Positions 10,849 to 23,451 of a stretch of 64,000 nt of DNA are shown here, one piece after another; within the stretch, counting starts at the first letter, position 1, and every line of letters starts with the position of its first letter. The position numbers and the translations under genes were made by a program. The notes beneath the pieces were generated by a model. The model was not told where the DNA came from and did no database searches. It saw nothing but the letters and a program-made list of their open reading frames with translations. Origin of the DNA: Datisca glomerata (taxonomy: Eukaryota > Streptophyta > Magnoliopsida > Cucurbitales > Datiscaceae); assembly GCA_003255025.1 (NCBI GenBank), contig QANY01009091.1, forward strand, positions 662,227 to 726,226, given 5' to 3'.

Positions 10849-13800
10849 TCATTCAGGTAATTCATCAAGCTCCCTTCTGGCTGTATCTAACATTGTATTT
10901 AAGAACTTCATGGGATCACAATCGTGAGGGTTAACTAGAGCTGCATGGGCTAGAAATGGAAGCTTTCTCAAAGATCGTCCACTCAAACCCTGTAATGAAA
11001 TTTTAAAGAAAGAGAACATATAAACACGTCGATGGTGTGATTAACCGATATATTATCGTGGAAATATTTGTTTCTTACCTTGCATGCTTCTGCTACCTCG
11101 AGCACTTGTTTGGCTAGATGATGTGGCACGTTCATATCCTCATTCTCAGGAATGTTCACTTTCTCCTTAAAACTCACATAGTTTGGAAGCATAGAGTGCT
11201 CACAACCCTAAAGAAAATCCTTACGTTAGATGAAGCTCATTTACTAAAAAGAGGAGCAGAAAAATGCTCAAGCTTATTATAGATTGTCAGGGGACCTGAA
11301 AATTTGCTAAAATTCCAGTACGTAGAAGTTCCTGCAAGCAGGACCTTAGAATTTCGTAACGAGCTTGAAGGGTTGGTGGACCAACATAGGCTTTGATATC
11401 TGCTCGATCAACAAATGCAATATCTGCAATCTAGCGATTGGTAAATCCAGGTATAACTATAGAACAAATTTTCTGTTGAAATGGCAAAAAAACAATGGCT
11501 AAAACTAACAGTGATGATAACCAAAGAAAAAAGAGGAAGAATTAAGAATTTGGAGGATTACATAAAACAAGATGGGCTTGACAACTTAAATGTTGCCCAT
11601 ATATTTTCAGGAACAAATGTAATCTAGCCATGTCTAACTAAAAGTTGAATTCCAAGCTAAACAAGAAATCATTTAGTTTCAACCGATTCAACTGCATTAA
11701 GTGCATTATGTGAATGCAACAAATACTTTACACTCCCAAAGGTAACAATGAAATCACCACTCAATATAATGGAAAATAGATCATATCCATTATTTGAGAA
11801 AGCTAAAAATAGATAGGATATGAATAGATCATTCGCTTACCAATAGCTGCTGTTATATTGGATGTTGTCAGAATTACAACATTTGGTGCTGATTTTAATT
11901 TGTCCATCTGAGTAAGTAGTGCATTGACAACCTGAGATGCAATGTCAGGGTTCAAATTCATGAAAAGATCAGCATGGGCAAAAAAACTCTCCTCGCTCTC
12001 TCTTTCACCTTTTGGGGGGGGGGGGGGGNNNNNNGGGGGGGGGGGGGAGTAATGGTCTACAAATTGGAATAAAAGAGAGGGGAAGGAAGAGAGAGGAAAG
12101 AAGTACCCTAATTGAATCTGACGGTTCAGAACCAGACAAAGCCGCCTTCCTTGCGGCAGCTAGACTTTCCACTTCATCTAAAGCAATACAATGAATCCGA
12201 TTTATAAGCTGGAACAAAGCAAGATAAGAACGGATATAAAAACTCTAAAAGCACAACTCACCTATCAAAACAAATACCAGAGTGTTTTCTTCCTCCACCA
12301 TTTCTTGAATTTTCTGGAATAGCTTTGCCACCTAACATTATAAACATATTGCAGTCATCAACATGAAGACACGCACCCAAATCTACAACCAGAAATATAT
12401 TTTCTGATACTATAGGTGCTAAGGATCGAAGTAGTCATAGAGGACAAACAAAATATTGCACACCGGTGGGTTCAAGGCATGGATTAGGAAATGATGCAAT
12501 TGGAAAACAAAAGAGAAAGAAAACAAAATAAAAGAGGAACGACTTTGTTATGTCTTCTAGATGGCAGGCTCCTTTCGATCCGTTAAGAGTAGGACGAAGA
12601 TTGCTCTTCACTGGGAACTACAAGGAGGTTTTGGCTTTCAGATAAATAGCTGTAAAATCCTTTAACTTGAGAAAGAAGTACCGAAGCAACACAAATCTTA
12701 TGTGTAGAGACAAAAAAAATGCTCATGCAAAAGAGCTAGTCCTGATTAGCCAAGGTGACCATCTACATCTTCTCCAAATAAACTCTAAATTCATGTTCAG
12801 CAACCGCAAAATTCATAGCCCCGAGTATCTCAGTTATAGTGAGTAAATAATGCATACCAACTTGCCACTTTCAGAAAACCATTTACTGAACAAGGAATGT
12901 GCATTAACTTCGATCAGCTGGCACTGTGGGAATCTGAATTAACACAGATGTAGAAATTAAAGGAGCTTTGCCTTCAGTAATCTATTATGCAATAAAGTAC
13001 CATCGACAAACCTGGAGTTAAATCTTATTGATAGCTTTTGAGCCAACGCTTTGCATAAAGAGGTCTTTCCAGTTCCTGGAGGTCCATGCAAAAGGATAAT
13101 CCTGAGAATAGATAAAAAAGAATTCACTGAAATGTATTAACTAATGCTTTGAGATCCTTAGCTCTCAACAAGCCGAAGGCATGTCTACCACCTAAAAATG
13201 GTCACCACACTTGAAAACTTAGATAGCTTTTCTTTCAGCAAAGGGTCAGTGACTCAAGCAAGACACTGCTTTACCAATTTAGAATATAAAGTTGTTCATA
13301 ACATGATGAACATAAACATGTCAAATTACTACGTCCTGACACCTTAATTAGGTTTTGCTTAGATTCCTCATCACCACCTTTGATAGCAAAGCTCATACAA
13401 GAGACAGCGACCATGGTACACCTTTGTTTACATATATAACTAATCCACTAATGGATTGATTACTTCATTTCTATAAAACATCCTTTAGCTCTTTTTACAC
13501 ACTGTTTCTTCATCTCATTCCCGAAACAAGAGAACTATAAAGTATAAACTCCAACTATTACACATTTCCTATAACTAAGAATAATTTATCCAATTGATAG
13601 ACATTCAAGATTAGGTACTCTATGCCAACATAAGTGTATCTAAGATATATATGTGCTAGCAAAAGAAAATGAAGTTGTTTCGTTTGCCCAAAAATGAAGA
13701 TAAAAAACAAGAGTTGAAAGGCATCAGGAGGATAAATTGAAAATAAAACAAGAGTAAGGTATAACTGTAAGGGAATAGGTTTAAGAAACAGCCAGCCGCA

Positions 13801-15114
13801 ATATTCAATTTACCATACATCTTTAATATTATACTTAAGAAGATCTCATTCATTGAAAGTATTCACCAGTCTAGTGCAGGTTGTTAAGACCTCATTCGTA
13901 AAATATCTTTTCCAAGGTAAGAAAAGGATATCTATGACTCAAGAAAAAACACTACAACGCATTAGCGGCATGATTCAATCTTTCTATGATTTCTAACTGT
14001 CATGGTTCTCTTTACTGATAAAAAACTTTCTATTACTTCTTAAGACTTGCGAGTGCAGGATTTGGTAATCGATTAAATAAACAAGATGTTCCTTACCGGT
14101 TCCATGACACAAGGAAAGGATCAACACCCTTCTCAGTGAATATCAGAGCACTAGCTGCATACCGCAATAACCTTTGCTTGAGACCTGACTCATAAATTAA
14201 GCTGCAGAAAAGATTGACATTATGCTACGTGAACTGATATTGAAGTATCTCCTGAGGGAGAAAGATAATGCAAATAAACCTTTCCCACATGCCATCAAAT
14301 TCCTTCGCAGGAAGAATCCATTCATTGAAAGTAGAAGTCTGCCCGTCCCCGCTTAATTCCTCACATGGCCCTTCTTCATTGAGCTGAACGAGAAACACAC
14401 AAACATCATATGAAGTTTCTTCTAAACCAAACGGAAGTGACAGTATCAAACTTAGATAATACAGGTAAGCTAAAGCATGTAGTGGATCAACAACTTATTA
14501 GATTGAGTCAAAAAAAATTTAGTACTCCGAAGATGAAAATTTGAAACAAAAAGAAATATTAAACCAGTATGGATAATTTATCACATCAAAAGCACAGAGT
14601 TGCACGTATACATTGCATATGAAATCAGAAAACAGTGTATCAAAGCAAGAAGAACCGGGAAAACTAATTGAACTGCAAATGTTTTTTTAATGCTCTTAGC
14701 GTAGCAAGGGTTATGAGTGCTCTAATTACCCCCGTCTTTTCTAATTATTTTATAGTTTTACAGTCTTACTTTAAAGACAAAAAAATGTACTCTTAATGGT
14801 GCAATTTCACCTGAAAAACATGGACCACAGGCTTGACTTGCCAGAATAATAAAATTTCATGGTTGTGCACCCACTCATCTACAAAGATAAATAAATGCAT
14901 TAGAATTAGTGAACGTTCAAATCCAGCACCCTGTCGCGGCTGCTTTGGTAGCTCAAGCTCGAGGCCAATCAGATTTAAGATTTTTCTCAGAAATCGTTCC
15001 ATGTTTGTAAATACTTAATTCAAGGAAGAAGGATAAGTCGAGATATTACAAAAGTTTATGAATCACATCTCAATACTAAAAACTCTTGGTGTATGGGTGC
15101 GTGCACGTATGTAT

Positions 15115-15159
<45 letters not shown>

Positions 15160-15732
15160 AGTGTCGCAAATCCGGATTCTTTGCACATTTTCAGCAAGAA
15201 AAGGTTCACCAAGTGGCACCGAGATGGGTCCATCAACATAGCTTAAACTTCTATTTTCAAGCATTCTGAGATTATACAGAATAACATAAAATTGACCGCA
15301 AGCCAATCACCCTCGAGACCTCATAAACCATAACAAAATACCATAGAACGTAGATCTATCAGACAATGAACCAAACACGTAAAGTCCAAAATCTTCTAAG
15401 AATTACGATTTGATAACCAAATTTTATTTTCAGATAAGGGTTAAGAGCAGCACACCTCTCAATGGCTGACCGGACATCCCCAATTCGAGCTGTGCTGGAG
15501 GATTTTAAGCAGACCTCAACTAGAAACATTAAAAACATAAATATATACAGCACAATAACCATAAAATTGGCAAATTGGGATGAAGAATAAGACATAAAGA
15601 CAGACCTGATACGAGAACTTTATCTTGGGAAAGAATAGAAGAAGGAGCAGAGTCGGAGACGACGCCACTCGGCTCAGTGATATTGGCGTCTAAAGAAGGC
15701 TCTTGCACAGAGATTTCCATAGGAGCACTCAT
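10849..15732 (-). CDS. PCH2: PCH2/TRIP13 AAA+ ATPase (pachytene checkpoint protein 2 homolog), 456 aa, 14 exons
   Basis: Exons on minus: 15732-15606, 15519-15456, 15265-15159, 14878-14811, 14383-14280, 14201-14097, 13101-13012, 12933-12858, 12331-12262, 12177-12107, 11931-11841, 11423-11296, 11207-11079, 10989-10849; 1371 nt, frame intact. PCH2/TRIP13 is a hexameric ATPase that remodels HORMA proteins (ASY1/HOP1, MAD2), with roles in meiotic crossover control and spindle checkpoint. An N-terminal adaptor-binding region (1-190) precedes the AAA+ core: Walker A GPPGTGKT 198-205, Walker B VFVLIDEVES 266-275, sensor-1 TTSN 316-319, the VDRAD stretch 329-333, and sensor-2 GLSGRSLRK 411-419. Length is close to the 467-aa Arabidopsis protein. 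Intron 3 starts with a (CT)n microsatellite directly at the donor. Intron 10 contains a poly-G/N patch that does not affect coding. Confidence 0.95.
12014..12047. other. Poly-G tract with 6-bp N gap (assembly scar) in PCH2 intron 10
   Basis: Fifteen G, six N (12029-12034) and thirteen G in a row. The stretch lies inside an intron between the exons at 12107-12177 and 11841-11931. Confidence 0.9.
15117..15157. repeat. (GA)n/(CT)n microsatellite abutting a PCH2 splice donor
   Basis: About 20 AG units on plus. On the gene's strand the exon ends ...GACACTG and the intron begins GTCTCTCTCT, so the repeat starts within the 5' splice site itself. Confidence 0.9.
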
Positions 15733-17507
15733 TTTTTTGGTTGGCCAGAAATACTACCTTAGAAAAGCAGAGGGTCCGACCGAGTCTCGAAGAGGAAATA
15801 CGGGTCAAACTCTACTGGAGGGACAAGCCAACAGCTGGGTAAGAGTGAGGGTTTCTATGAGAAAGATCGGGCGGGAAAATCTGGGTTTCTTCACAGATAA
15901 ACTCAAACCGTAAACATTATGGGTTCCGCCATGTGTCCATAACTTAGATCTTCACTAATTATCAATTTTACATATTTATTATTTTAGGTAAGTAACGTTA
16001 AATAGTTCCTACTAAGTATTGAATCATCCAACGAGAATTTCATACATTGTTAGGAGTGTATTTTTTAATTTAGAATTTTCTCAATTATCATTTTTTGAAA
16101 TTTTTTCAATTGTCATTATTTCACGTGAGTTTCACACATTGTCATATTTCAGATTTTATATTCCATTACACGTTGTTAGTTAATTCGTGATGAATCATCA
16201 CAGTAGTAATGTGTATCGAGATACTGTCATAATAACATATTTAATTTTATCTAATCTTTAACTAATGATTACAACTAAAATAATTATTTAAAATTGATTT
16301 GTAAATAAAAACTCTAGAATGCTAGATACTTAATTTGTGGAAAAATACATTTTTTTCATTTTAAAAATCACCACTAATACTTAAAACTAACAGTTTAAAC
16401 TGTAATTCTCAGAACAGGAGACCTTTAGTAAGGGTGTGGAGATTCGCTGTGGGTATCCTAATTTTAAATATTATATACACATACATAATTTATCAATGAA
16501 CAAAAAAAGTATAAAAGCCAAAGTATCGGAGATACAGAAATAGTGAAAATGCTCAAAAAAGTTTAGCTAAGAACTCTAAAAAAATTATTGAAAATGCTCA
16601 AACTTAATTCACACTACCACAAAAATCCAACACTTTATCTTCTTGTCAGTCGCACCACACTTGATCCTAAACTATTTTCTTCTTCTCAGCGATACTCTCT
16701 TTATCCCTCTCACTCCCCAATGGCTTTTCACACAAAGCAAATTCGTCATCTCCATCAAACTCATTCAGATTCATGAGTTTCTTCGTCTCAATCTCTATTT
16801 CTCTGTCATCAAACCAGTCCTTCCTCCAAGCTTGGGGGTTTGGTCATTACAGATGTCGAGTCCGTCAATGATGTTACCATGTTGGTCTACATAACTTCAT
16901 CGTCATGTATGTTGTAAATTTCATCAATCCTTTGTTTTGCATTTGAGTCTGAATTTTTTTAGCTTCCCCATTCAGTCCAAATTTGTTGTAAATTGCAAAA
17001 TGATGTTGTGTTTGCAAGAATTGTATGTATTTATAGGAATATTTCAAAGTCTAGTATATTGTAACAGACGTCTAGTTATTTGTGTAATGTATACACATTT
17101 TCAATACTTGACTGAATTCATTTCAAATTATTAGATTTCATAAATTATAAATTGATTTTGAATGTGAAACTTCTTTGGTAAAGAAATCAAAAATCAAATT
17201 ATATACAATAAAGCAAGGGTATTTTTGGGTTTTTTTAAGTTTCTTCAAAATAGTGTGCTTTTTAAAGATGTTATAGATAAAGAGAAGGATACATATTGCA
17301 CCAACCTCATTCAAATATATATTATAAAATGTTAGTGTAGTTTTTAATTTTCTCTTCAGAAAAGGACAATGAAGAAAGACGAATGTGTTTTACACCAATA
17401 GTCTCTACCTCTTTCTCTCTAGCACTTATATGAGGCTCTAATTTCACAAAAGATAACTTGGCCCATAACTACACTTTTATTATTTTTGGCTAAAGAAAAC
17501 AAAAACC
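15733..17507. other. Intergenic DNA between PCH2 and the 17.5-kb gene
   Basis: The first ~150 bp would be the PCH2 5' UTR and promoter. The remainder is AT-rich. Short ORFs at 16588-16894 show no recognisable protein family and have no supporting exon structure. A TATATATTATAAAA stretch near 17315 could belong to the promoter of the downstream gene, about 190 bp before its ATG. Confidence 0.35.
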
Positions 17508-17918
17508 ATGAAGAAGAAAGCAGAGCTTGAAGACGGTCATCAAGAGCTTGAAATTCTCAAAGCCGTGGCACAAGCTTGGCACAGCCACTCCGGCAACTCG
17601 AGGCCAACAACCGAGTTCGACGCCTACAGACGAAATTTCAAGGGCAAGCCTTCAAGGTTCAAGATTGAAGCCATGAAAAGGAAGACAGGAATGGAGTTTG
17701 TTGATATCACAAAATGGGATTTCAGGCAATCACTTTGGGACTCTTGTGAAATAGTGACAGTGTCCAAAAGCTTAGAGGCAGGTTTAGTAGAAGAAGATGA
17801 AAATTTATTGAATCAGTCAGACAGGTATAGAAGTGGGCGAGAGAGGAAGACTACCCTTAGATATTTGTTCGATCATTTTTCTTCAAGGAGATTCAATGAG
17901 CCTACCAGACCCCCATGA
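17508..17918 (+). CDS. Plant-specific conserved protein of unknown function, 136 aa, single exon
   Basis: An uninterrupted reading frame begins at AACCATGAAG and ends with TGA. The protein is hydrophilic and mostly charged, without signal peptide or membrane segment. Notable stretches are ELEILKAVAQAWHSHSG (14-30), a basic FKGKPSRFKIEAMKRK block (about 44-59) and WDFRQSLWDSCEIVTVSKSLE (about 70-90), followed by an acidic EEDENLL and a basic SGRERKTTLRYLFDHFSSRRF tail. I recall similar short proteins in other dicots without an assigned function, but cannot name a family. Codon use, lack of stops and isolation from transposons argue for a real gene. The basic blocks might suggest a nuclear or nucleic-acid-associated role, but that is speculation. 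Confidence 0.72.
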   Translation: MKKKAELEDGHQELEILKAVAQAWHSHSGNSRPTTEFDAYRRNFKGKPSRFKIEAMKRKTGMEFVDITKWDFRQSLWDSCEIVTVSKSLEAGLVEEDENLLNQSDRYRSGRERKTTLRYLFDHFSSRRFNEPTRPP

Positions 17919-18892
17919 AATTGATTCACAATTTTTTGTCTATTTGTTGTTTCTTCCTCTCTTTTTTTCCCGTTGTCATTATTACATCATTGAAGGAAGG
18001 AAAAAAGTTTGGGTGACCAAAACCAGTCATTATTAAAAATTTGACAAAAGACTTGCCTGTTCTATTGTTAATCATTGTTCACGACAAAACTTGTATACAC
18101 ACTTGATTATGCTGACGGCCTATATTTTTTCAAATTTCAATAATTCACTTATTATATCTTCCCATAATATGAACAAGAAATATTTTAAGATAGCTGTTGT
18201 CTTCAACATTTTGGGAGTACTAAAAATTTCTTTGTTTAGGCCAATATTGTGATGCATAAAGCATATTCATTTGCCTTCGCTTTTATGGATGAGAATTTTG
18301 TCTTCACAACATGCCATTGATGTTGAGGTGTTGGTCTAAGAAATGTCTATTTTTCCTGAAAGAGAACTTCATTAATTAAAACAAAGAGCATCAATGATGG
18401 GGGGGACAACCAATCTAACTAGAGAAGAAGATTGACGGTGGCACTCAACCAACCTAACTAGAGGATAACTTGGCTAATCTATTCTGCAACTGAAGTACAA
18501 GAACGGCGAATATATCTAAGTCTACAATCCAAAAGGTCTCGTAAATAGCTATTAAGATGTATCATCCAGAGCAAGAGCCAATGATTTTCCAAAGCATGAA
18601 CAAAGATTTATATGGTTTTTAGTAAAATATATACCTTAACAAAGCAATCCATCGTTTACAACCAATACTGCAAATGCATATATACCTAGACATATACACA
18701 CGAATTAAGAGTTTAAGTTCAACAGCTAATAGAAGGGCCTAGGAGTAGGAGTCGAACCACATCGTTCATGACTTGAAAATTTAAAAGCAAGCTAGCACAA
18801 AGTTACAATGTGGTTTAAGAGAGATTTTATTTATTTATATCTACTAAAGGAAAGATGGTTAAAGGTCTTTCATCTAAGGCTTAGAATAGATT
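17919..18892. other. Intergenic region, 3' side of the 17.5-kb gene and of NBR1
   Basis: AT-rich DNA between two convergent genes. It contains T-rich and AATAAA-like stretches compatible with 3' ends on both strands and no recognisable coding sequence. Confidence 0.4.
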
Positions 18893-18901
18893 CTAAGCCT
18901 T
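18876..18901. repeat. Perfect 12-bp inverted repeat over the NBR1 stop codon
   Basis: AAGGCTTAGAAT, a 2-bp AG spacer, then its exact reverse complement. The NBR1 TAG (18893-18895 on minus) lies within one arm. Confidence 0.85.
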
Positions 18902-21900
18902 CTCCCCGGAGGAGAGAAGATCCATGACCACACGTTTGAGGCTGCCATTATTCTTCACCAGTAGTTTCTTGTTCATCTCTTCGTCACAGAATCCCTGCTC
19001 CAGAAAGCAAACAGAAAAGAAATATTAAAATACCATCTTGCAAAAGAAAAAAAAATTATTACCATGCTTTTTTCCATTGGTGCTCACCATCTCTTGCAAC
19101 TCTTCCAGGATAGGGTCCCACTCGCATACTCCACAGAGATCATCAACTGACTGCTCCAAATTATACTTGTTAAACCTTAAGACTTCCTTGTTTAAATCAA
19201 CTTGTTTGAACCCCATCATCTCAAGTTCTTTAAGGAGGCTATCCTCAACAGCTTCATTGAAAGTGGCCTCTTCAGATGAGGCTGGTGGTAATGCAAGGGA
19301 GGCTGCAGGTATAGTTGGTTCAGAGAGATCAATCCTTGGATACGAAACAGAAGGAGCTTGAGAAGTAGAATTCAGAACTCCATAGTTGTCTATAACGGGA
19401 TAAGACACAGCTGATGAAGAAGCCTGCGGAGAAGAGGCAGTAACGGTTTGGCCAACTAACAAAGTGTCATCTGTAGGGAAATACAAGTCGTCATCGTTTC
19501 TATGCTTTTCAGGTTCTAGTGTTTGTGTGGTGGTAACTTCGTCTTTGCAAGACTGGAGAAAATCAAGATTTGCTGCTGGTTCAACGTTCATATTAAGAAT
19601 TTCAGTATCTTTTTTTGACCCACTACTTTCAGGGGGGAGATTCAAGTTCAACGCTGGTGAACTCTCAGAAAGAGACCCCCCATAGTATGCATCAACCTGC
19701 ACGTAAAATAAGAGAAACTTGTGAGTACGAGGGTAGTAGACAACAGACTAGAAGCAAATAAACCACTATATGATTGTGCAAGGATTACCTGGATGAGAAC
19801 CCAGACACGTTGCCCAAACTTCTGGCCAGAGGAAGATACCATCCTCCAATATGAGATGTATTGACCAGGCAACTCAGGTGCTCTAAAATCAACTGCAACA
19901 TCAAGTTCCTTATCCACAGGAAGACCATCAGCGGGGATCTGCCAAAAGTTAACATGAAGCTCAAATCATACTCATAGAAAGTTACAAATTAAATTATAGC
20001 CAGTATAAAATTGGATTGAAAACATGGCCATAAAAGAAAATAAAAACCTAACATGCTCACCTCTATCTCAACAGACGCTGCATCACTAAATCTGACTCCC
20101 CCAATCCACTCAAGATGTGTGCCCTGAGGCCAAGCTGAAGTGCCGTTGTTGCGCATCCGCCATATCTTGGTAAATGGGGTACCCGGAGCCATGATAGTAC
20201 CATCCAAGACATTAACATCCAAAATGAAGCGGCTGTCTAGCTTAGATTGACCAGATTTAACGCCAAAGCCTCTCACGATATGCGGTAACACTGGTGGACC
20301 CACCCATGGACACTATGTTTGAAACAAAGGATAAATAACTAGAAACTTGAAAGATTTTAGATACTGCACAAATGAACCATCAACGTACCCTATTATGTAA
20401 TCCCTTGAAAGAATGGGGATGACGGAAAGAGACAGGACGGTCAAATCGAATGTAATCTGTTTCATTACCCATTTTTGCAAAGCATATACTGCAGAGATCA
20501 AAATTTTCTTTTCTGCAAAGAGAGAGAATCGAATTGTAAACTTGAAATGAGTAATGCAGAAAATTCTACCCGCTTAAAGTTTAGAAACTTCTTACACAGA
20601 GGACTTGAACCGAGGTCCAGTTATAGGATGGACCCCACAACCATCACAGATGACACCCTTGTGGAAGATGCCACCTGTAGCTTCAGTGTGACTATAGCTC
20701 CTTTTAACTGGACGAATAAAACCACGCGAAGATCGAGGTACGGATGAGGCACTTGTTACCGGTACTCCACTAAATGGACACTCATTCAGAAAATTATTGT
20801 TCATCTGTGAGGTGGCAAGGACATGCTTGATTGGAGCACTTGTGACATCAACCACTCCATTTGAAGCAAATAGTTCTTGATTCACGACAGCACATCCTGA
20901 TGTAATTGAATCAGGGGGGAGGACATTAAGATCAACGGTCCCAGGAAAAGAAGTAACTGAAGTGTCAGCACCCACGCCCTTGGTCTCCTTTCCAATGGTG
21001 ATCTCCTGTCTGTTTTTGGAGCACAAATCAATTGTAGATTTTGATGGTACTTCTGGAAAGCCATCACCCATGGACTTAGAATTTGCTCCTGAGGGAATCA
21101 CTGGAATCTCAGATACCACATTCTGTGTGTTCGACTCCACATCAACTGGAGAAAGAGAATCCGGATTTAGGTATGACTGTCCCAACTTGTTAAAGCAGTC
21201 AGCAAGTTCAGCAATCACAGAGCTAGATAATGCGGATTTAGATGCAACATCAAGACATAACCTTGTAAGCGGTCCACAAAGGGGCTCTGGCACAGATTTC
21301 CATATCTCTGAAACAGCAGTACTGAGATTTGGTAAAGGGTTCTGAATTCGAGGAGATCTCAAGGGGGTGGAATTTCCACTTGATCTAGCATAAGATATAC
21401 CGCTTCTCCCACTGCTTAGTTGTACATTGATCCTCAAGAATTTTAGGTTTTGTCTCATCACATCATGCAGATCATCGTCATTGACTAACGTCACCACATC
21501 ACCATCTTCATCAATATATGTCAATTCAACATCAGCATCAGGAGTAAAGCCAAAGAGACTAAATATTTTTTCCCTCAATCCATTCATATCAAGATCCAAT
21601 TGATTGTTTTCATTCACACGAGCATTGAATCGTCGAAGTATTTCTCCATATTTAACCTGTAGAAAGTACAAGTAATGTAAGTTAAAGAAAAGTATAAACA
21701 TTAATTCTCGAGGCACAACTCTAAATGCTGTGTTTCTCACACAAAATTTGAACAGAAGTAATCTATAATATATTAAAAGGTGGAAGTAGGATTGAAATTT
21801 TTTCTTACAATTGCCCACCTTTCTTTTTACTAATCCTAAAATGCCCTTAAAAAGTACACATGTTGTATTTCTATTTGTCCAACAAATCAAAAGGTGTCAA

Positions 21901-23101
21901 AAATGTAACAATTGGAAAGTGAGTTTTCAAATGTGACTTCTGAAATTTGGCTTTTAAAATGTAATATAATGAGAAGTGACTTTTGGAATTTAGTATTCAT
22001 TCACGCAATAACTCTTGCATTCATGCGTTTCTACATCAGGTCTCTACATTTATCTTGGTTTAGTTTTTCTGATTGTTCTTTGCATATTTAAATTATTGAG
22101 AGAATAAATTAAAGAAAATATATTGTATAAAATTGTCTATATAATAAGATGATTTTTATCTATAGTTTTTCTTTATTTGGTTATGATTATATTATAAAAA
22201 TGCAGACTTTTTATTCACGAATGATATTGATATTAATTAGAAATGACACATGCAACGCACATAACGTTGAACTGGTATATGAAAATAATGCTAAAAATAA
22301 TACATCAAGAATCTCAGTAAAGTATTCTCATTAGACCAAGTGAAAAAGTCAAACTAAAAATAATACATAATGATGCATATAAAAATTAAAGAATTAATGC
22401 ATCATCCTCAAAAACATTGAGGCCAAATAAGAATTTAAGATTAGGCCTCCATGATACATTGATAAAACGGAGGCCACAGGGCCTCACTAAACCTCTAGAG
22501 AATCAAACGGAATATATTCATCCTACTATTTTTTTAACAAATAGCAAACGTATAAAAAGGAAAGAAGATTGAGTCTATGGACCATGATTTTCTTGACATT
22601 ATCATCCAAACTGGGTGCCAAATCATTCGTATGATTTAGGAATAGATTTATAAACGGGAAAATAATGTTAAGACGTATATCATAATATACCAAGGTATAC
22701 AGAGACATTAGAGATGACTCAGAGCATAGTCCTTCAAGAGAAACGGGAAAATAAGGAAGAACAAGGAGCTCAGATAAGAATAAGAACTCCAATTTACTCT
22801 TTCTTCAAGCAGTTCAGCAGCAATTGCAAGGATTATAAGACACAAAGCACATCAAAAAGAAAAAAGATACAGCTCAACCCATAACAAAAGCTAGATATTC
22901 TCTATTTTAAGGTTTTCTTGACGTAATAAAAACAGAGAACTAACTACGAAGTAAACTAGCTGAATACCATCAAATAAAACACCCCCCCCCCCCCANCCCC
23001 CCCCCAAAAAAAAAGAATGAACCCAAAGACCGAAAAGGAAAAAAAGAAAAGGAGAACGATCGAGTGAAAAGCGATACCTTGATCACCAAAATAGACTCCA
23101 T
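18893..23101 (-). CDS. NBR1: NBR1 selective-autophagy receptor, 773 aa, 7 exons
   Basis: Exons on minus: 23101-23078, 21656-20596, 20512-20389, 20312-20061, 19938-19789, 19696-19088, 18994-18893; 2322 nt, frame intact. Plant NBR1 binds ubiquitinated cargo and ATG8 and is degraded in the vacuole; it acts in aggrephagy, heat tolerance and antiviral xenophagy. Domains in order: PB1 (9-88, with the acidic DEDGD motif for head-to-tail oligomerisation), a long Ser/Pro/Thr-rich linker, ZZ zinc finger (about 340-395; C345, C348, C369, C372), the four-tryptophan NBR1 domain (about 415-535; WRMRNNGTSAW, LEWIGG, YWRM), a disordered segment, UBA1 (about 687-728), an ATG8-interacting LIR with core WDPI (730-733), and UBA2 (about 734-773). 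The LIR position between the UBAs matches Arabidopsis NBR1. Length lies between Arabidopsis NBR1 (704 aa) and tobacco Joka2 (842 aa). Intron 1 (1.4 kb) carries a poly-C/N patch. Confidence 0.96.
22982..23005. other. Poly-C tract with one N (assembly scar) in NBR1 intron 1
   Basis: Thirteen C, an A, one N (22996) and nine C, followed by an A run. No coding sequence is affected. Confidence 0.85.
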
Positions 23102-23297
23102 AGCGTCACAGAGCCAACAGAATTATCGCCCCAGCAAGCCGCAAATGAGGGAAAGACGAAACAAGCTAAATTGATTGCAATATACGAAATCCAAACCCTA
23201 ATCGAATTTCGCTATTCGTCGTGGCCGATCGAGTAGGCGATCAGATTATTGCAGAAAAGTTTAGGGTTTTGACAAAAAATCCCAGGACTCCTAGGCG

Positions 23298-23302
<5 letters not shown>

Positions 23303-23328
<26 letters not shown>
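23303..23328. repeat. (CT)n microsatellite upstream of NBR1
   Basis: Thirteen CT units about 200 bp upstream of the NBR1 start codon (GA on the gene's strand). This is a common composition for plant 5' leaders and core promoters, so it may lie in the 5' UTR or promoter. Confidence 0.85.
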
Positions 23329-23451
23329 GCGAGACTCTTTGTATTCTTCATTCATATATAGTGCGTTTGGCTTAGCGGATAAGAAATTGGTTGACCTCTT
23401 CAGGTTTCGTCTTGCCAAAGAAACTCTTTTTTAGAAAAGTCTTCTTACACC

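Noticed and set aside
12005..12217. Pro/Gly-rich ORFs across the poly-G/N patch
   Set aside because: Generated by the homopolymer tract; only the PCH2 exon 12107-12177 on minus is real here.
13922..13931. U12 AT-AC-like donor (ATATCCTTTT) on minus within PCH2
   Set aside because: It lies inside a 995-bp intron; the neighbouring exon ends at 14097 with an ordinary GTAAGG donor and no exon abuts this motif.
15058..15306. Short ORFs with Arg-Glu or Ser-Leu repeats
   Set aside because: Translations of the GA/CT microsatellite next to a PCH2 exon.
20475..21345. Plus-strand ORFs opposite NBR1
   Set aside because: Shadows of NBR1 exon 2, which has PB1 and ZZ domains and correct splice borders.
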